A stretch of DNA of 64,000 bases from assembly GCF_014898815.1 (NCBI RefSeq), contig NW_026515547.1, positions 496,001 through 560,000 on the forward strand, read 5' to 3'. Of the stretch, positions 26,998 through 37,900 are shown one piece after another. This DNA is from Panonychus citri (taxonomy: Eukaryota > Arthropoda > Arachnida > Trombidiformes > Tetranychidae). Each line of letters opens with the position of its first letter. The first letter of the stretch is position 1. Below the pieces are notes generated by a model that did no database searches, was not told the origin of the DNA, and worked only from the letters and a program-made list of their open reading frames with translations. Made by a program: the position numbers and the translations under genes.

Positions 26998-28469
26998 TTA
27001 CTGGGTTGTTGTTTCTTCTACTGCTGTTGATTCAGTTTCGGTTTCGGTTTCGACTTCGATCTGTGTTGTTGTTTTTGTGCTTGTTGTTTCTGTTTCCGTT
27101 TCTGTTTCTGTTACTTCAACAGCCTCTGTTTCTGATGATAATGTTTCGGGAATTGTTTCTTTCTCTTGTGGTGATGCTAATGGAGTTTCATAATTTGGAG
27201 ATGATGATGATGATTGAGTTGGTGACAATACTCCCTCTTCATTTATTGTTATTGTTGGAGATTTAATTGGTGATGAAGGTGATTTTGTTGCTACTGTAGT
27301 ACATTCAGAGTCATTGTTATTGTCTGTGGCTTCTGTTGTTGTTATTGTTGTTGTTGGAGTTGGAGTTGTTGTTTGAGTTGGAGTTGTTGGTGTTGATGGT
27401 GTCGAGTCATCTTGATTCATTAGACGTTGTCTATTGATTAGATGTTGATACTCGCTTTGCCATTGCATCTTAATCACTGTACATTGATCTTTATTGTGCA
27501 AAATAATGTTATTCATTCGAGATGTTCTGTAACCACAATTATTCAAACAAGCGTAATTACCATCACTTTCATTAGGTGAAAAAGCACTTAATCGACCAGA
27601 TTGATGTCTTATATGGAAACAACATCCATTAATTGTAAAATCGAAAAATTCACTTGGTCCTCTAGATTCCAGTAATCCTTTCATTGTTCTTTCCTCAGAA
27701 TCATCAATACCCAAAATAACCCTTCTCTTCCCAATACTATCTCTTTCTCCATCATCATCCATATCAACATCCATATCAACATCCACATCATTATCATCAT
27801 TAGAATCACTTCCAAAATGCATCAATAGTGGACCCGAATCAACAACTCGTTTACTCATCTTGAGTATCGGTTGAGGTGATGAAAGTGATTTACTCGGACT
27901 CTCCAATGAGGCTGGCCTATTTATGGGTGTTCTCTTACGTCCAGATAAACGTTTTTCTTTCCTTTTCTCGCCCATAAATGAAGTAGATTCCGAATCATCA
28001 TCATCACCATCACCATCTTCATTTTCTTCATCTCGAATTACTTCAATTGATGTACCAGGAGCAAAATTAACTCTCTTCTTTGAAGGTGTCACGAAATCAG
28101 ATGAGAAAACATCTTCTCGAATTGATGATTCGTCCGCACTTGAAGATGTTTCAATCTCAGTGTCCGACTTTCGTTTCCTACTACTTCGTGTACTACGAGT
28201 CTCTGAAACTGGAGTATCTAAATTGTCATCTCTTTTCGGTGATTTTACTGGACTTGAAGGTGTAACAAACAGATCATCATCATCGTTTGATTGAGCTGAA
28301 CCAAGAGTAACTGTTTTCTTGGAAGGTGTCACAAAATCAGCAGAGAAAATATCTTCTCGATTTGAAGATTCATCAGCACTGGAAAAAGTTTCAATTTCAG
28401 TTTCTGCTTTTCGCTTTCTACTACTTCGAGTACTACGAGTCTCTGCAATCGTATTTTGTGTATCACTTG

Positions 28470-28502
<33 letters not shown>

Positions 28503-31500
28503 ATGCTCCAACAGAAGTAGAAAGCGTTTCTTTAGTTGAATTGTCATCTTTTCTAGGAGATTTAACTGGACTCGAAGGTGCAACAAACAGATCATTATCA
28601 TCGGACAACTGATCGAGAGCGAAATTAACTTTCTTTTTAGAAGGTGTTACACAATCACCTGATACAATATCTTCTCGTACTGGTGAAGATTCAACTTCAC
28701 ATTCTGATTTTCGTCGACTGCTACTTCGTGTACTCCGAGTCTCTGGAACTGGAGTTTCTACAACTGATTCTTCACTTGGTGTTGTTGCAGAGACAGAAAC
28801 ATTATCATCGGAATTAGAATTAGAATTAGAATTAGTTATTGTTGATAGAGTTGAATTTTCATCTTTTTTAGGTGACTTAACGGGACTTGATGGAGTAGCA
28901 AACAAATCATTATCATCGTTTAATTGAGCTAAAGCAATGTTAACTCTTTTCTTGGGAGGAGGAATACAAGATGTTGTTGTTGATGTTGTTGTGTTTGTGG
29001 TTGTAGTTGTGGTTATGTTTGTAGTGGTCAAGGTGGTTGTTGTTGTTGTTACTTTTACTGGGGAATTAGGTTTCACTGGAGAAGTTATTTTTACTGGTGA
29101 AGTGACAACTCGACCAAGTTGAGGTACAGCACCAACTTTAATCATTGATGGAACTCCTGATGTCGATAAACTTTTATCATTACTGGAAATTACTCTTGAA
29201 TAATCTTTACTGACCACTGACGATTTAGATGGACTCAAAGGAGTTGTAGTACTATTGTTATTGTCACAAGTTTCGTTAGTATCATTAGTATCATTATGAT
29301 CGCTAGTAACAATTGGCTCAGAAACTTTTTTGGCTGATCGAAGTGTTGGAACATTAGAAACAGTCGGTGGTTTAACAATAAGTTTAGATGAAGCAAATGT
29401 TGAAGTTGCACCGGTTGTGGTCGCTGGAGTACAAGTGGTGGTGGTGAGAGTAGATGATGATGATGATGAGGTCGGAGAAACAGTCATCTCAGAATTCGTT
29501 GTCAGTGTTGTATCATCGACAGAATCAACAGGTAGATCAATCATATTCGAATCGCTCGTCGTAACATTGTCATCCAAGTTCTTGAGACCATTTTCTTCGA
29601 TATTTTCCTCATTTAAATTGTCACCAGAATCAGAAATTGTTTTTGTTTCTATTTCCTTTGTTGTTGTTGTTGTTGTTGTTAAAGTAGTAGAAGAAGAAGA
29701 AGAAGAGGGAGAGGAAGTTGAAGTGGAAGAATTAGCCCGTTTAGTTAGAGAAGTAGTTTCGGGATTGAGCCAAACAATATTGTTCTTCTTGCTGTATGTC
29801 CGTCGAGAAGCAGCCAGTTGACTCGGTTTGGAAACACCTTCCGTCAAAATTGAAGAATCTGTAGTTTCAGATGCAGAAGATTTTGTTAGGTTGGAGAAAT
29901 CTGAAGAGGAAGAATGTATCGCATCAGGTTGGACTGGGATGATGGGTGAAGATGAAGTGGTTGATAATGACGATGATGGGGTAATGGAAACACTAATATT
30001 CGACCTTCCCCTACTGGTCAAGGTTCTCCTTCGAGAATTTGTATTACTATTTGTATTAGTGTTAATGTTAATGTTAATGTTGTTATTTAGACTACTGTTA
30101 CTACTGCTATTGAGATCACTGGTTTGGATTGAGAGACTTGTTGATGAATCCAAATGTTTCGAGGGAAGAAGTAAAGTTTCACCTATGGTTGTTGATGTTG
30201 CTGTGGTTGCGACCGATGTTGATGCTAATGTTGATGCTGATAAAGACGAAGATGATGTGGATGTGGTCGCAGATGCAGATGTGGATGCAGATGATTGGGA
30301 AGATGATGACAGAGTTGGTGTTGATGGTAGGAAGATACTTGTGACGAGTTACTTCGTGGTTTAGGTTGACGAGATAATCGGGAACGAGATGAGACACTTG
30401 TCACTTGATTATTTCTATTTGATGTATTCGATGGATTCACTGCCGATACAACGTTAGTTACCGGTGTCAATTCAATCCCAGAAGATGTTGATGACAATGT
30501 ATAAGCTAAAGTTGTCTCCGAGAATGATGAAGGTGTTAAATTGGAACTGCTACTAACAGCGATCGCATTTCCCGATCCATCGGCTACTATTTGCAAAGAA
30601 CCATCTTCCCCTGTTGTCGCCGCTTGACATGCAACTAAACCTTCACTTGTCTGAAGAAATATCGTCTGTCCAGAAGCCGAACCAGCATTTATTACATCGG
30701 CTAAATTTATTTCTTTCGGTAGTTCACCATCTTCTCCCGTTGTCATAATCACATAATTACTTTCACCAGCAGCCAGCATCGCATTGGCTACAAGGGAATC
30801 CAAAGAAGTGGTCGAATTTGCATCTTGAACTTGAATCACAGCTGACCCATAATTCATATTATTCCCATCAACAGTTATCTCCGATTTATCGCTAATAATA
30901 AGATCTTCTTTAGCATCTTCATGTAATTTACTAACTGCCTCACTTAGTTTACTGTTTATATCATCACAATTTGACATTGAATTTATCCCTTCAACAATTG
31001 ATGCAATTGCTGAAGCTTCGGCTTCCGAAAAGTTTGATGTTGTTGATGTTGTGGTTGTTGCCATTGTTGTTGCGATACTTGTTGATGATGTTGATGTAAT
31101 TGGAACCGATGTTGATGTTAATGTTGATGTTGGTATGGATATTGATGCTGATGCTTCATCTGATTCATCTATTAAATTTGCTGATTCAATTAAATCTGAC
31201 TCGGTGGTTGTCATTGATTCTGTCGGTTCCGTTGAAGTTGTCGCCATTAATGGTCCAACAACCGATTGAACAACTTGAGTATCAGAGGCTGATGATGTTG
31301 TTGTAGCGATGAAATTTTCCTCCGTCATCAGGGTCGCTCCTCCTTCAACAATTGTCCCATCAGATTCAGAGACCACCATAACTGATGAATCTTCTGATGG
31401 CAAAGCAAGTGTATAAACTTGTCCACTTCCATCATCCATTTGAACTATATTTGCATTTAATGCTTCGGGTGGTAAACAAACTGTTTCTCCATTTTCACCT

Positions 31501-31731
31501 TGAAGAAAAACCAAAACCTCTCCAGTATTAGGATCTTGGGCTTGCTGCAAGATAACATGTAAAGACTCTCATCAATATCTTCACCATCCCCAGATACCAA
31601 TTGGATAGTTACCATTGGATAGTCTCATGACCCGATCCTTCATCTCCCTGAACTTGCAATAAACTGAGAATCTGTTGGCCACTTTCATCACTAATTTCGG
31701 TTACCTGTTGATCAGTTGGTTCACTAGACAT
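26998..31731 (-). CDS. Gene G: large Ser/Thr-rich nuclear-type protein with a C2HC-like finger (left copy, N-terminal frame broken)
   Basis: I do not recognise this gene. Start ATG at 31731 (MSSEPTDQQVTEISDESGQQ), reading as an acidic Gln/Ser/Thr-rich protein. The long frame is 31550-30353. A probable 116-bp intron follows (donor GTAACT at 30352, acceptor TTTATCAG ending 30237, phase 1), then one frame to 26998. Seen in the protein: about four tandem ~90-residue units, each with TPSKK-like and DDNDLF..PSSPVKSP motifs plus a TRSTRSSxRKRK basic patch (28050-28970), giving many SPxK-type phosphorylation sites and NLS-like runs. Near the C terminus is a Cys/His block, CLNNCGYRTS...LH...C (27500-27570), resembling a C2HC zinc finger. 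All this suggests a nuclear or chromatin protein (inference). Odd: between about 31550 and 31640 the copy carries a small duplication and deletions compared with the right arm, breaking the frame after about 40 codons. Confidence 0.6.
28050..28970 (-). repeat. Tandem coding repeats inside gene G
   Basis: About four imperfect units of roughly 90 residues, each containing KK(R/K/T)V(N/T), (D/N)DDDLF or DDNDLF, PSSPVKSP(K/R), ETRSTRSS(S/R) and (V/I)REDI/V. Units differ in spacer length. A run of GCGACA hexanucleotides (about 28467-28502) encodes an Ala-Thr stretch whose copy number differs in the right arm. Confidence 0.85.
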
Positions 31732-31905
31732 TTTAAATATTTCGTTAATTGTGAAAAAAAAGGAAAAAGAAAAAAAATACTCAATCAAAACAAAGAAATA
31801 AACAGATTACAAAAAAGCATTGCATCTCAATTCTAACAGTCACAAAATCTACAAGGTGGAGTTACAATCGTTTTTCATTCGAAAAGTGGGAGGAGCCACC
31901 GGTTG

Positions 31906-32654
31906 ATTCTTTCATTGAGAATTTTCAAAACTTTTCTGATTGTTCATAAATCATGGTTTTTGAATGTGATTTTTATTTGTTTTCTGAGTTAGATTGGACA
32001 TTAGTGAAAGAAGAATATCCAGTTGCTTCATTTGACAAATCTGTTTACGAAAATGTGAAAGGAGAAATGAATGATATGCCCATTAATCAACAACAAGTAT
32101 CCATCGTGGGATTGCACCTTGACCGGGGTCCCAATAAACCATTGAGATGGGAATTGTTACATTCAGAATTACTCTATTTCGACAGTGGAGATGGTGAATG
32201 GTCAATGGAGCGAGTGAAAGATTTCTACAAAATAATAACTTCGCACTACTTGGATGCCGCTCGACAGCAATGCTTTTCTTACGTTGCCAAGCTCACCAAA
32301 AGACGAGATGCGGACATAGCAATTATCCATGATAAACATGAGAATAAATGTAATGGTACATCATAAGATTTTGATTAACAAAAGTTGTTTCATCGATTGT
32401 TGACCAATTAATGGAAAAATCTTCGACTGAACCAACAGAATCAATCACAACCACCGAGTTAGATATTATCGAATCAACAAATCTAATAGAATCAGAAACA
32501 TTGGTTCCAATCACAAAAAAACAATCGCAACAACCGAAACACTACTTCTAACACTGATATTGACCTTTACAACCCTGAAACCTAATTAAATACCAAAATT
32601 TTGTTCAATCAATTAACAAAAAGTAATAAAATAACTTGAAAACTTAGTTGATCT
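31906..32654. other. Loop of the inverted duplication
   Basis: About 750 bp between the two arms. It holds small gene F1 (31953-32366). Downstream, at about 32397-32560, is a diverged relic of gene G: translated, it reads SSTEPTESITTTELDIIEST, matching the STEPTESMTTTESDLIESA segment of G. The loop is therefore itself derived from an older, diverged copy of G with the F domain in place of part of it. Confidence 0.7.
31953..32366 (+). CDS. Family F member F1, 137-aa protein of unknown function
   Basis: Single open frame starting MVFECDFYLFSELDW. I do not recognise the domain, but it is clearly homologous to the C-terminal ~110 residues of the three genes at 48720, 50233 and 51378. Shared pattern: D.SV(Y/F)EN, then M....N..Q.S.VG.HL.RG, then L....L..GE(W)......DFY......YL..A, ending (K/R)R..AD. 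F1 lacks the SEPTDQQ leader of those genes and begins with a different N terminus. There is no signal peptide or membrane segment; the protein is mixed-charge and globular-looking. It lies in the loop of the inverted duplication, followed by a diverged gene G relic. A damaged direct copy lies at 34272. Whether it is expressed cannot be told from sequence. Confidence 0.5.
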   Translation: MVFECDFYLFSELDWTLVKEEYPVASFDKSVYENVKGEMNDMPINQQQVSIVGLHLDRGPNKPLRWELLHSELLYFDSGDGEWSMERVKDFYKIITSHYLDAARQQCFSYVAKLTKRRDADIAIIHDKHENKCNGTS

Positions 32655-32825
32655 CTACAAGAGACAAGTGGCTCCTCCCATTTTTTCAAAGAAAATGCTT
32701 CTACCTCCATTTTGTGACTGTTAGAATTGAGATGCAATGCTTTTTTGTAATCTGTTTATTTCTTTGTTTTGATTGAGTATTTTTTTTCTTTTTCCTTTTT
32801 TTTCAAAATTAACGAAATATTTAAA

Positions 32826-33701
32826 ATGTCTAGTGAACCAACTGATCAACAGGTAACCGAAATTAGTGATGAAAGTGGCCAACAGATTCTCAGTTTATTG
32901 CAAGTTCAGGGAGATGAAGGATCGGGTCATGAGACTATCCAATTGGTAACCACTTCTGGGGATGGTGAAGATATTGATGGACAAGAGTCTTTACTTTTAC
33001 AACCTGCGATCGAGGTGAATGGAGAGAGACATGTTATCTTGCAGCAAGCCCAAGATCCTAATACTGGAGAGGTTTTGGTTTTTCTTCAAGGTGAAAATGG
33101 AGAAACAGTTTGTTTACCACCCGAAGCATTAAATGCAAATATAGTTCAAATGGATGATGGAAGTGGACAAGTTTATACACTTGCTTTGCCATCAGAAGAT
33201 TCATCAGTTATGGTGGTCTCTGAATCTGATGGGACAATTGTTGAAGGAGGAGCGACCCTGATGACGGAGGAAAATTTCATCGCTACAACAACATCATCAG
33301 CCTCTGATACTCAAGTTGTTCAATCGGTTGTTGGACCATTAATGGCGACAACTTCAACGGAACCGACAGAATCAATGACAACCACCGAGTCAGATTTAAT
33401 TGAATCAGCAAATTTAATAGATGAATCAGATGAAGCATCAGCATCAATATCCATACCAACATCAACATTAACATCAACATCGGTCCAATTACATCAACAT
33501 CATCAACAAGTATCGCAACAACAATAACAACCACAACATCAACAACATCAAACTTTTCGGAAGCCGAAGCTTCAGCAATGCATCAATTGTTGAAGGATAA
33601 ATTCAATGTCAAATTGTGATATAAACAGTAAACTAAGTGAGGCAGTTAGTAAATTACATGAAGATGCTAAAGAAGATCTTATTATTAGCGATAAATCGGA
33701 G
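32826..33701 (+). pseudogene. Gene G right copy, 5' part
   Basis: Inverted duplicate of the N-terminal coding region of gene G with its 5' flank. It starts ATGTCTAGTGAACCAACTG at 32826 and stays open for 234 codons to 33527. This covers the stretch that is broken in the left copy, so the two copies complement each other. After about 33480 it loses frame through small deletions relative to the left copy (a lost T in TCGGTTCC, a lost G in TTGAAGGGAT, a lost GAT in TGTGATGAT). It ends at a junction at 33701 with oppositely oriented sequence. Confidence 0.75.
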
Positions 33702-34050
33702 AAGTGTATAAACTTGTCCACTTCCATCATCCATTTGAACTATATTTGCATTTAATGCTTCGGGTGGTAAACAAACTGTTTCTCCATTTCACCTTGAAGA
33801 AAACCAAAACCTCCAGTATTAGGATCTTCTTGCTGCAGATAACATGTCTCTCTCCATTCACCTCGATCGCAGGTTGTAAAAGTAAAGACTCTTGTCCATC
33901 AATATCTTCACCATCCCCAGAAGTGGTTACCAATTGGATAGTCTCATGACCCGATCCTTCATCTCCCTGAACTTGCAATAAACTGAGAATCTGTTGGCCA
34001 CTTTCATCACTAATTTCGGTTACCTGTTGATCAGTTGGTTCACTAGACAT
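33702..34050 (-). pseudogene. Second fragment of the gene G 5' end
   Basis: Reverse-oriented copy of the first ~110 codons of G. ATG at 34050 (MSSEPTDQQVTEISDESGQQ), reading normally to about 33840. The frame is then shifted by small deletions (for example TCTTGGGCTTGCTGCAAG shortened to TCTTGCTGCAG). It ends abruptly at the 33701/33702 junction. It is a direct copy of 31406-31731 and continues into a copy of the F1 loop. Confidence 0.8.
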
Positions 34051-34271
34051 TTTAAATATTTCGTTAATTTTGAAAAAAAAGGAAAAAGAAAAAAAATACT
34101 CAATCAAAACAAAGAAATAAACAGATTACAAAAAAGCATTGCATCTCAATTCTAACAGTCACAAAATCTACAAGGTGGAGTTACAATCGTTTTTCATTCG
34201 AAAAGTGGGAGGAGCCACCGGTTGATTCTTTCATTGAGAATTTTCAAAACTTTTCTGATTGTTCATAAATC

Positions 34272-34675
34272 ATGGTTTTTGAATGTGATTTTTATTTGTT
34301 TTCTGAGTTAGATTGGACATTAGTGAAAGAAGAATATCCAGTTGCTTCATTTGACAAATCTGTTTACGAAAATGTGAAAGGAGAAATGAATGATATGCCC
34401 ATTAATCAACAACAAGTATCCATCGTGGGATTGCACCTTGACCGGGGTCCCAATAAACCATTGAGATGGGAATTGTTACATTCAGAATTACTCTATTTCG
34501 ACAGTGGAGATGGTGAATGGTCAATGAGCGAGTGAAAGATTTCTACAAATAATAATCGCACTACTTGGATGCCGCTCGACAGCAACTTTTTTACGTTGCC
34601 AAGCTCACCAAAAGACGAGATGCGGACATAGCAATTATCCATGATAAACATGAGAATAAATGTAATGGTACATCA
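34272..34675 (+). pseudogene. Damaged copy of family F member F1
   Basis: Identical to F1 for the first 86 codons. One G is missing in the GGAGCG context near 34525, creating a stop within three codons at 34535. Further deletions downstream (AACTTCGCAC to ATCGCAC, CAATGCTTTTCTTACG to CAACTTTTTTACG) confirm decay or unpolished sequence. Confidence 0.8.
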
Positions 34676-35046
34676 TAAGATTTTGATTAACAAAGTTGTT
34701 TCATCGATTGTTGACCAATTAATGGAAAAATCTTCGACTGAACCAACAGAATCAATCACAACCACCGAGTTAGATATTATCGAATCAACAAATCTAATAG
34801 AATCAGAAACATTGGTTCCAATCAAAAAAACAATCGCAACAACCGAAACACTACTTCTAACACTGATATTGACCTTACAACCCTGAAACCTAATTAAATA
34901 CCAAAATTTTGTTCAATCAATTAACAAAAGTAATAAAATAACTTGAAAACTTAGTTGATCTCAAAGAGACAAGTGGCTCCTCCCATTTTTCAAAGAAAAT
35001 GCTTCTACCTCCATTTTGTGACTGTTAGAATTGAGATGCAATGCTT

Positions 35047-37604
35047 GATTCTGGTGACAATTTAAATGAGGAAAATATCGAAGAAAATGGTCTCAAGAAC
35101 TTGATGACAATGTTACGACGAGCGATTCGAATATGATTGATCTACCTGTTGATTCTGTCGATGATACAACACTGACAACGAATTCTGAGATGACTGTTTC
35201 TCCGACCTCATCATCATCATCATCTACTCACCACCACCACTTGTACCCAGCGACCACAACGGTGCAACTTCAACATTTGCTTCATCTAAACTTATTGTTA
35301 AACCACCGACTGTTTCTAATGTTCCAACACTTCGATCAGCCAAAAAAGTTTCTGAGCCAATTGTTACTAGCGATCATAATGATACTAACGAAACTTGTGA
35401 CAATAACAATAGTACTACAACTCCTTTGAGTCCATCAAAATCGTCAGTGGTCAGTAAAGATTATTCAAGAGTAATTTCCAGTAATGATAAAAGTTTATCG
35501 ACATCAGGAGTTCCATCAATGATTAAAGTTGGTGCTGTACCTCAACTTGGTCGAGTTGTCACTTCACCAGTAAAAATAACTTCTCCAGTGAAACCTAATT
35601 CCCCAGTAAAAGTAACAACAACAACAACCACCTTGACCACTACAAACATAACAACAACTACAACTACAAACACAAACACAACATCTTGTATTCCTCCTCC
35701 CAAGAAAAGAGTTAACATTGCTTTAGCTCAATTAAACGATGATAATGATTTGTTTGCTACTCCATCAAGTCCCGTTAAGTCACCTAAAAAAGATGAAAAT
35801 TCAACTCTATCAACAATAACTAATTCTAATTCTAATTTAATCGATGATAATGTTTCTGCAACAACACCAAGTGAAGAATCAGTTGTAGAAACTCCAGTTC
35901 CAGAGACTCGGAGTACACGAAGTAGCAGTCGACGAAAATCAGAATGTGAAGTTGAATCTTCACCAGTACGAGAAGATATTGTATCAGGTGATTGTGTAAC
36001 ACCTTCTAAAAAGAAAGTTAATTTCGCTCTCGATCAGTTGTCCGATGATAATGATCTGTTTGTTGCACCTTCGAGTCCAGTTAAATCTCCTAGAAAGATG
36101 ACAATTAACTAAAGAAACGCTTACTGTTGGAGCATCAGCGACAGCGACAGCGACAGCAAGTGATACACAAAATACGATTGCAGAGACTCGTAGTACTCGA
36201 AGTAGTAGGAAGCGAAAAGCAGAAACTGAAATTGAAACTTTTTCCAGTGCTGATGAATCTTCAAATCGAGAAGATATTTTCTCTGCTGATTTTGTGACAC
36301 CTTCCAAGAAAACAGTTACTCTTGGTTCAGCTCAATCAAACGATGATGATGATCTGTTTGTTACACCTTCAAGTCCAGTAAAATCACCGAAAAGAGATGA
36401 CAATTTAGATACTCCAGTTTCAGAGACTCGTAGTACACGAAGTAGTAGGAAACGAAAGTCGGACACTGAGATTGAAACATCTTCAAGTGCGGACGAATCA
36501 TCAATTCGAGAAGATGTTTTCTCATCTGATTTCGTGACACCTTCAAAGAAGAGAGTTAATTTTGCTCCCGGTACATCAATTGAAGTAATTCGAGATGAAG
36601 AAAATGAGGATGGTGATGGTGATGATGATGATTCGGAATCTACTTCATTTATGGGCGAGAAAAGGAAAGAGAAACGTTTATCTGGACGTAAGAGAACACC
36701 CATAAATAGGCCAGCCTCATTGGAGAGTCCGAGTAAATCACTTTCATCACCTCAACCGATACTCAAGATGAGTAAACGAGTTGTTGATTCGGGTCCACTA
36801 TTGATGCATTTTGGAAGTGATTCTAATGATGATAATGATGTGGATGTTGATATGGATGTTGATGGAGAAAGAGATAGTATTGGGAAGAGAAGGGTTATTT
36901 TGGGTATTGATGATTCTGAGGAAAGAACAATGAAAGGATTACTGGAATCTAGAGGACCAAGTGAATTTTTCGATTTTACAATTAATGGATGTTGTTTCCA
37001 TATAAGACATCAATCTGGTCGATTAAGTGCTTTTTCACCTAATGAAAGTGATGGTAATTACGCTTGTTTGAATAATTGTGGTTACAGAACATCTCGAATG
37101 AATAACATTATTTTGCACAATAAAGATCAATGTACAGTGATTAAGATGCAATGGCAAAGCGAGTATCAACATCTAATCAATAGACAACGTCTAATGAATC
37201 AAGATGACTCGACACCATCAACACCAACAACTCCAACTCAAACTCCAACAACAACAATAACAACAACAGAAGCCACAGACAATAACAATGACTCTGAATG
37301 TACTACAGTAGCAACAAAATCACCTTCATCACCAATTAAATCTCCAACAATAACAATAAATGAAGAGGGAGTAATGTCACCAACTCAATCATCATCATCA
37401 TCTCCAAATTATGAAACTCCATTAGCATCACCACAAGAGAAAGAAACAATTCCCGAAACATTATCATCAGAAACAGAGGCTGTTGAAGTAACAGAAACAG
37501 AAACGGAAACAGAAACAACAGGCACAAAAACAACAACACAGATCGAAGTCGAAACCGAAACCGAAACTGAATCAACAGCAGTAGAAGAAACAACAACCCA
37601 GTAA
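35047..37604 (+). pseudogene. Gene G right copy, 3' part
   Basis: Inverted duplicate of the gene G body from left coordinate 29631 to the stop codon. It begins in mid-frame at an abrupt junction with copied F1-loop sequence. The reading frame survives in pieces (35133-35429, 35426-36112, 36294-37604), separated by small deletions, for instance near 36096-36130. The last piece keeps the TPSKK/SPVKSP units and the C2HC-like block and ends at the same stop as the left copy. The hexanucleotide Ala-Thr stretch is shorter than in the left copy. Substitutions such as GTATTG to GTAATG (Leu to Met) show the copy is not a simple mirror of the left arm. Confidence 0.75.
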
Positions 37605-37900
37605 TAACAACAACTATAAGAAATTGAATGATTTTTTCTTTAATTGAATTGATTATCACCTTTGCACAACAATCAATTATATCAATTGATTGGAATGAAG
37701 AAAACAAAAGTGGCAAACAACTATTGTTAATGTCCAACTACAAACCTGAGAAGCTTAAAAAGAGAAACAATTTACTACATTAATCAAAAAGAGAGGAAAA
37801 GAAATTGATGAAAATCAAATTGAAAATGTATCTTCTAAATATCATAATAATAATAATTATAATGATGATAATCAAGCCATCGCCAAAACCCAAAGCAAAG

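Larger units (their letters stand above)
26690..31905. repeat. Left arm of a large inverted duplication
   Basis: The reverse complement of this arm is found to the right of a ~750-bp loop at 32655-37900. Homology is near-identical over the coding parts and weaker close to the loop (for example GGGAGGAGCCAC at about 31886 against its complement near 32668). It ends outward near 26690, where the right arm shows CCATCGCCAAAACCCAAAGC. The right arm is not colinear throughout: it lacks the equivalent of 29632-30880 and carries a second rearranged insert. Confidence 0.92.
32655..37900. repeat. Right arm of the large inverted duplication (rearranged)
   Basis: Composed of three blocks. 32655-33701 is an inverted copy of about 31905-30881. 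33702-35046 is a direct copy of about 31406-32743 (the left promoter/start region plus the F1 loop). 35047-37900 is an inverted copy of about 29631-26690. Compared with the left arm it has many small deletions, mostly loss of one unit of a homopolymer or short repeat, and a few substitutions. Confidence 0.9.

Noticed and set aside
28329..28601. Gln-Arg repeat protein on the minus strand
   Set aside because: Another frame of the GCGACA hexanucleotide run inside gene G.
29330..30364. Plus-strand frames opposite gene G (163 and 178 codons)
   Set aside because: Val/Asp-rich low-complexity shadows of the Ser/Thr repeats on the coding strand.
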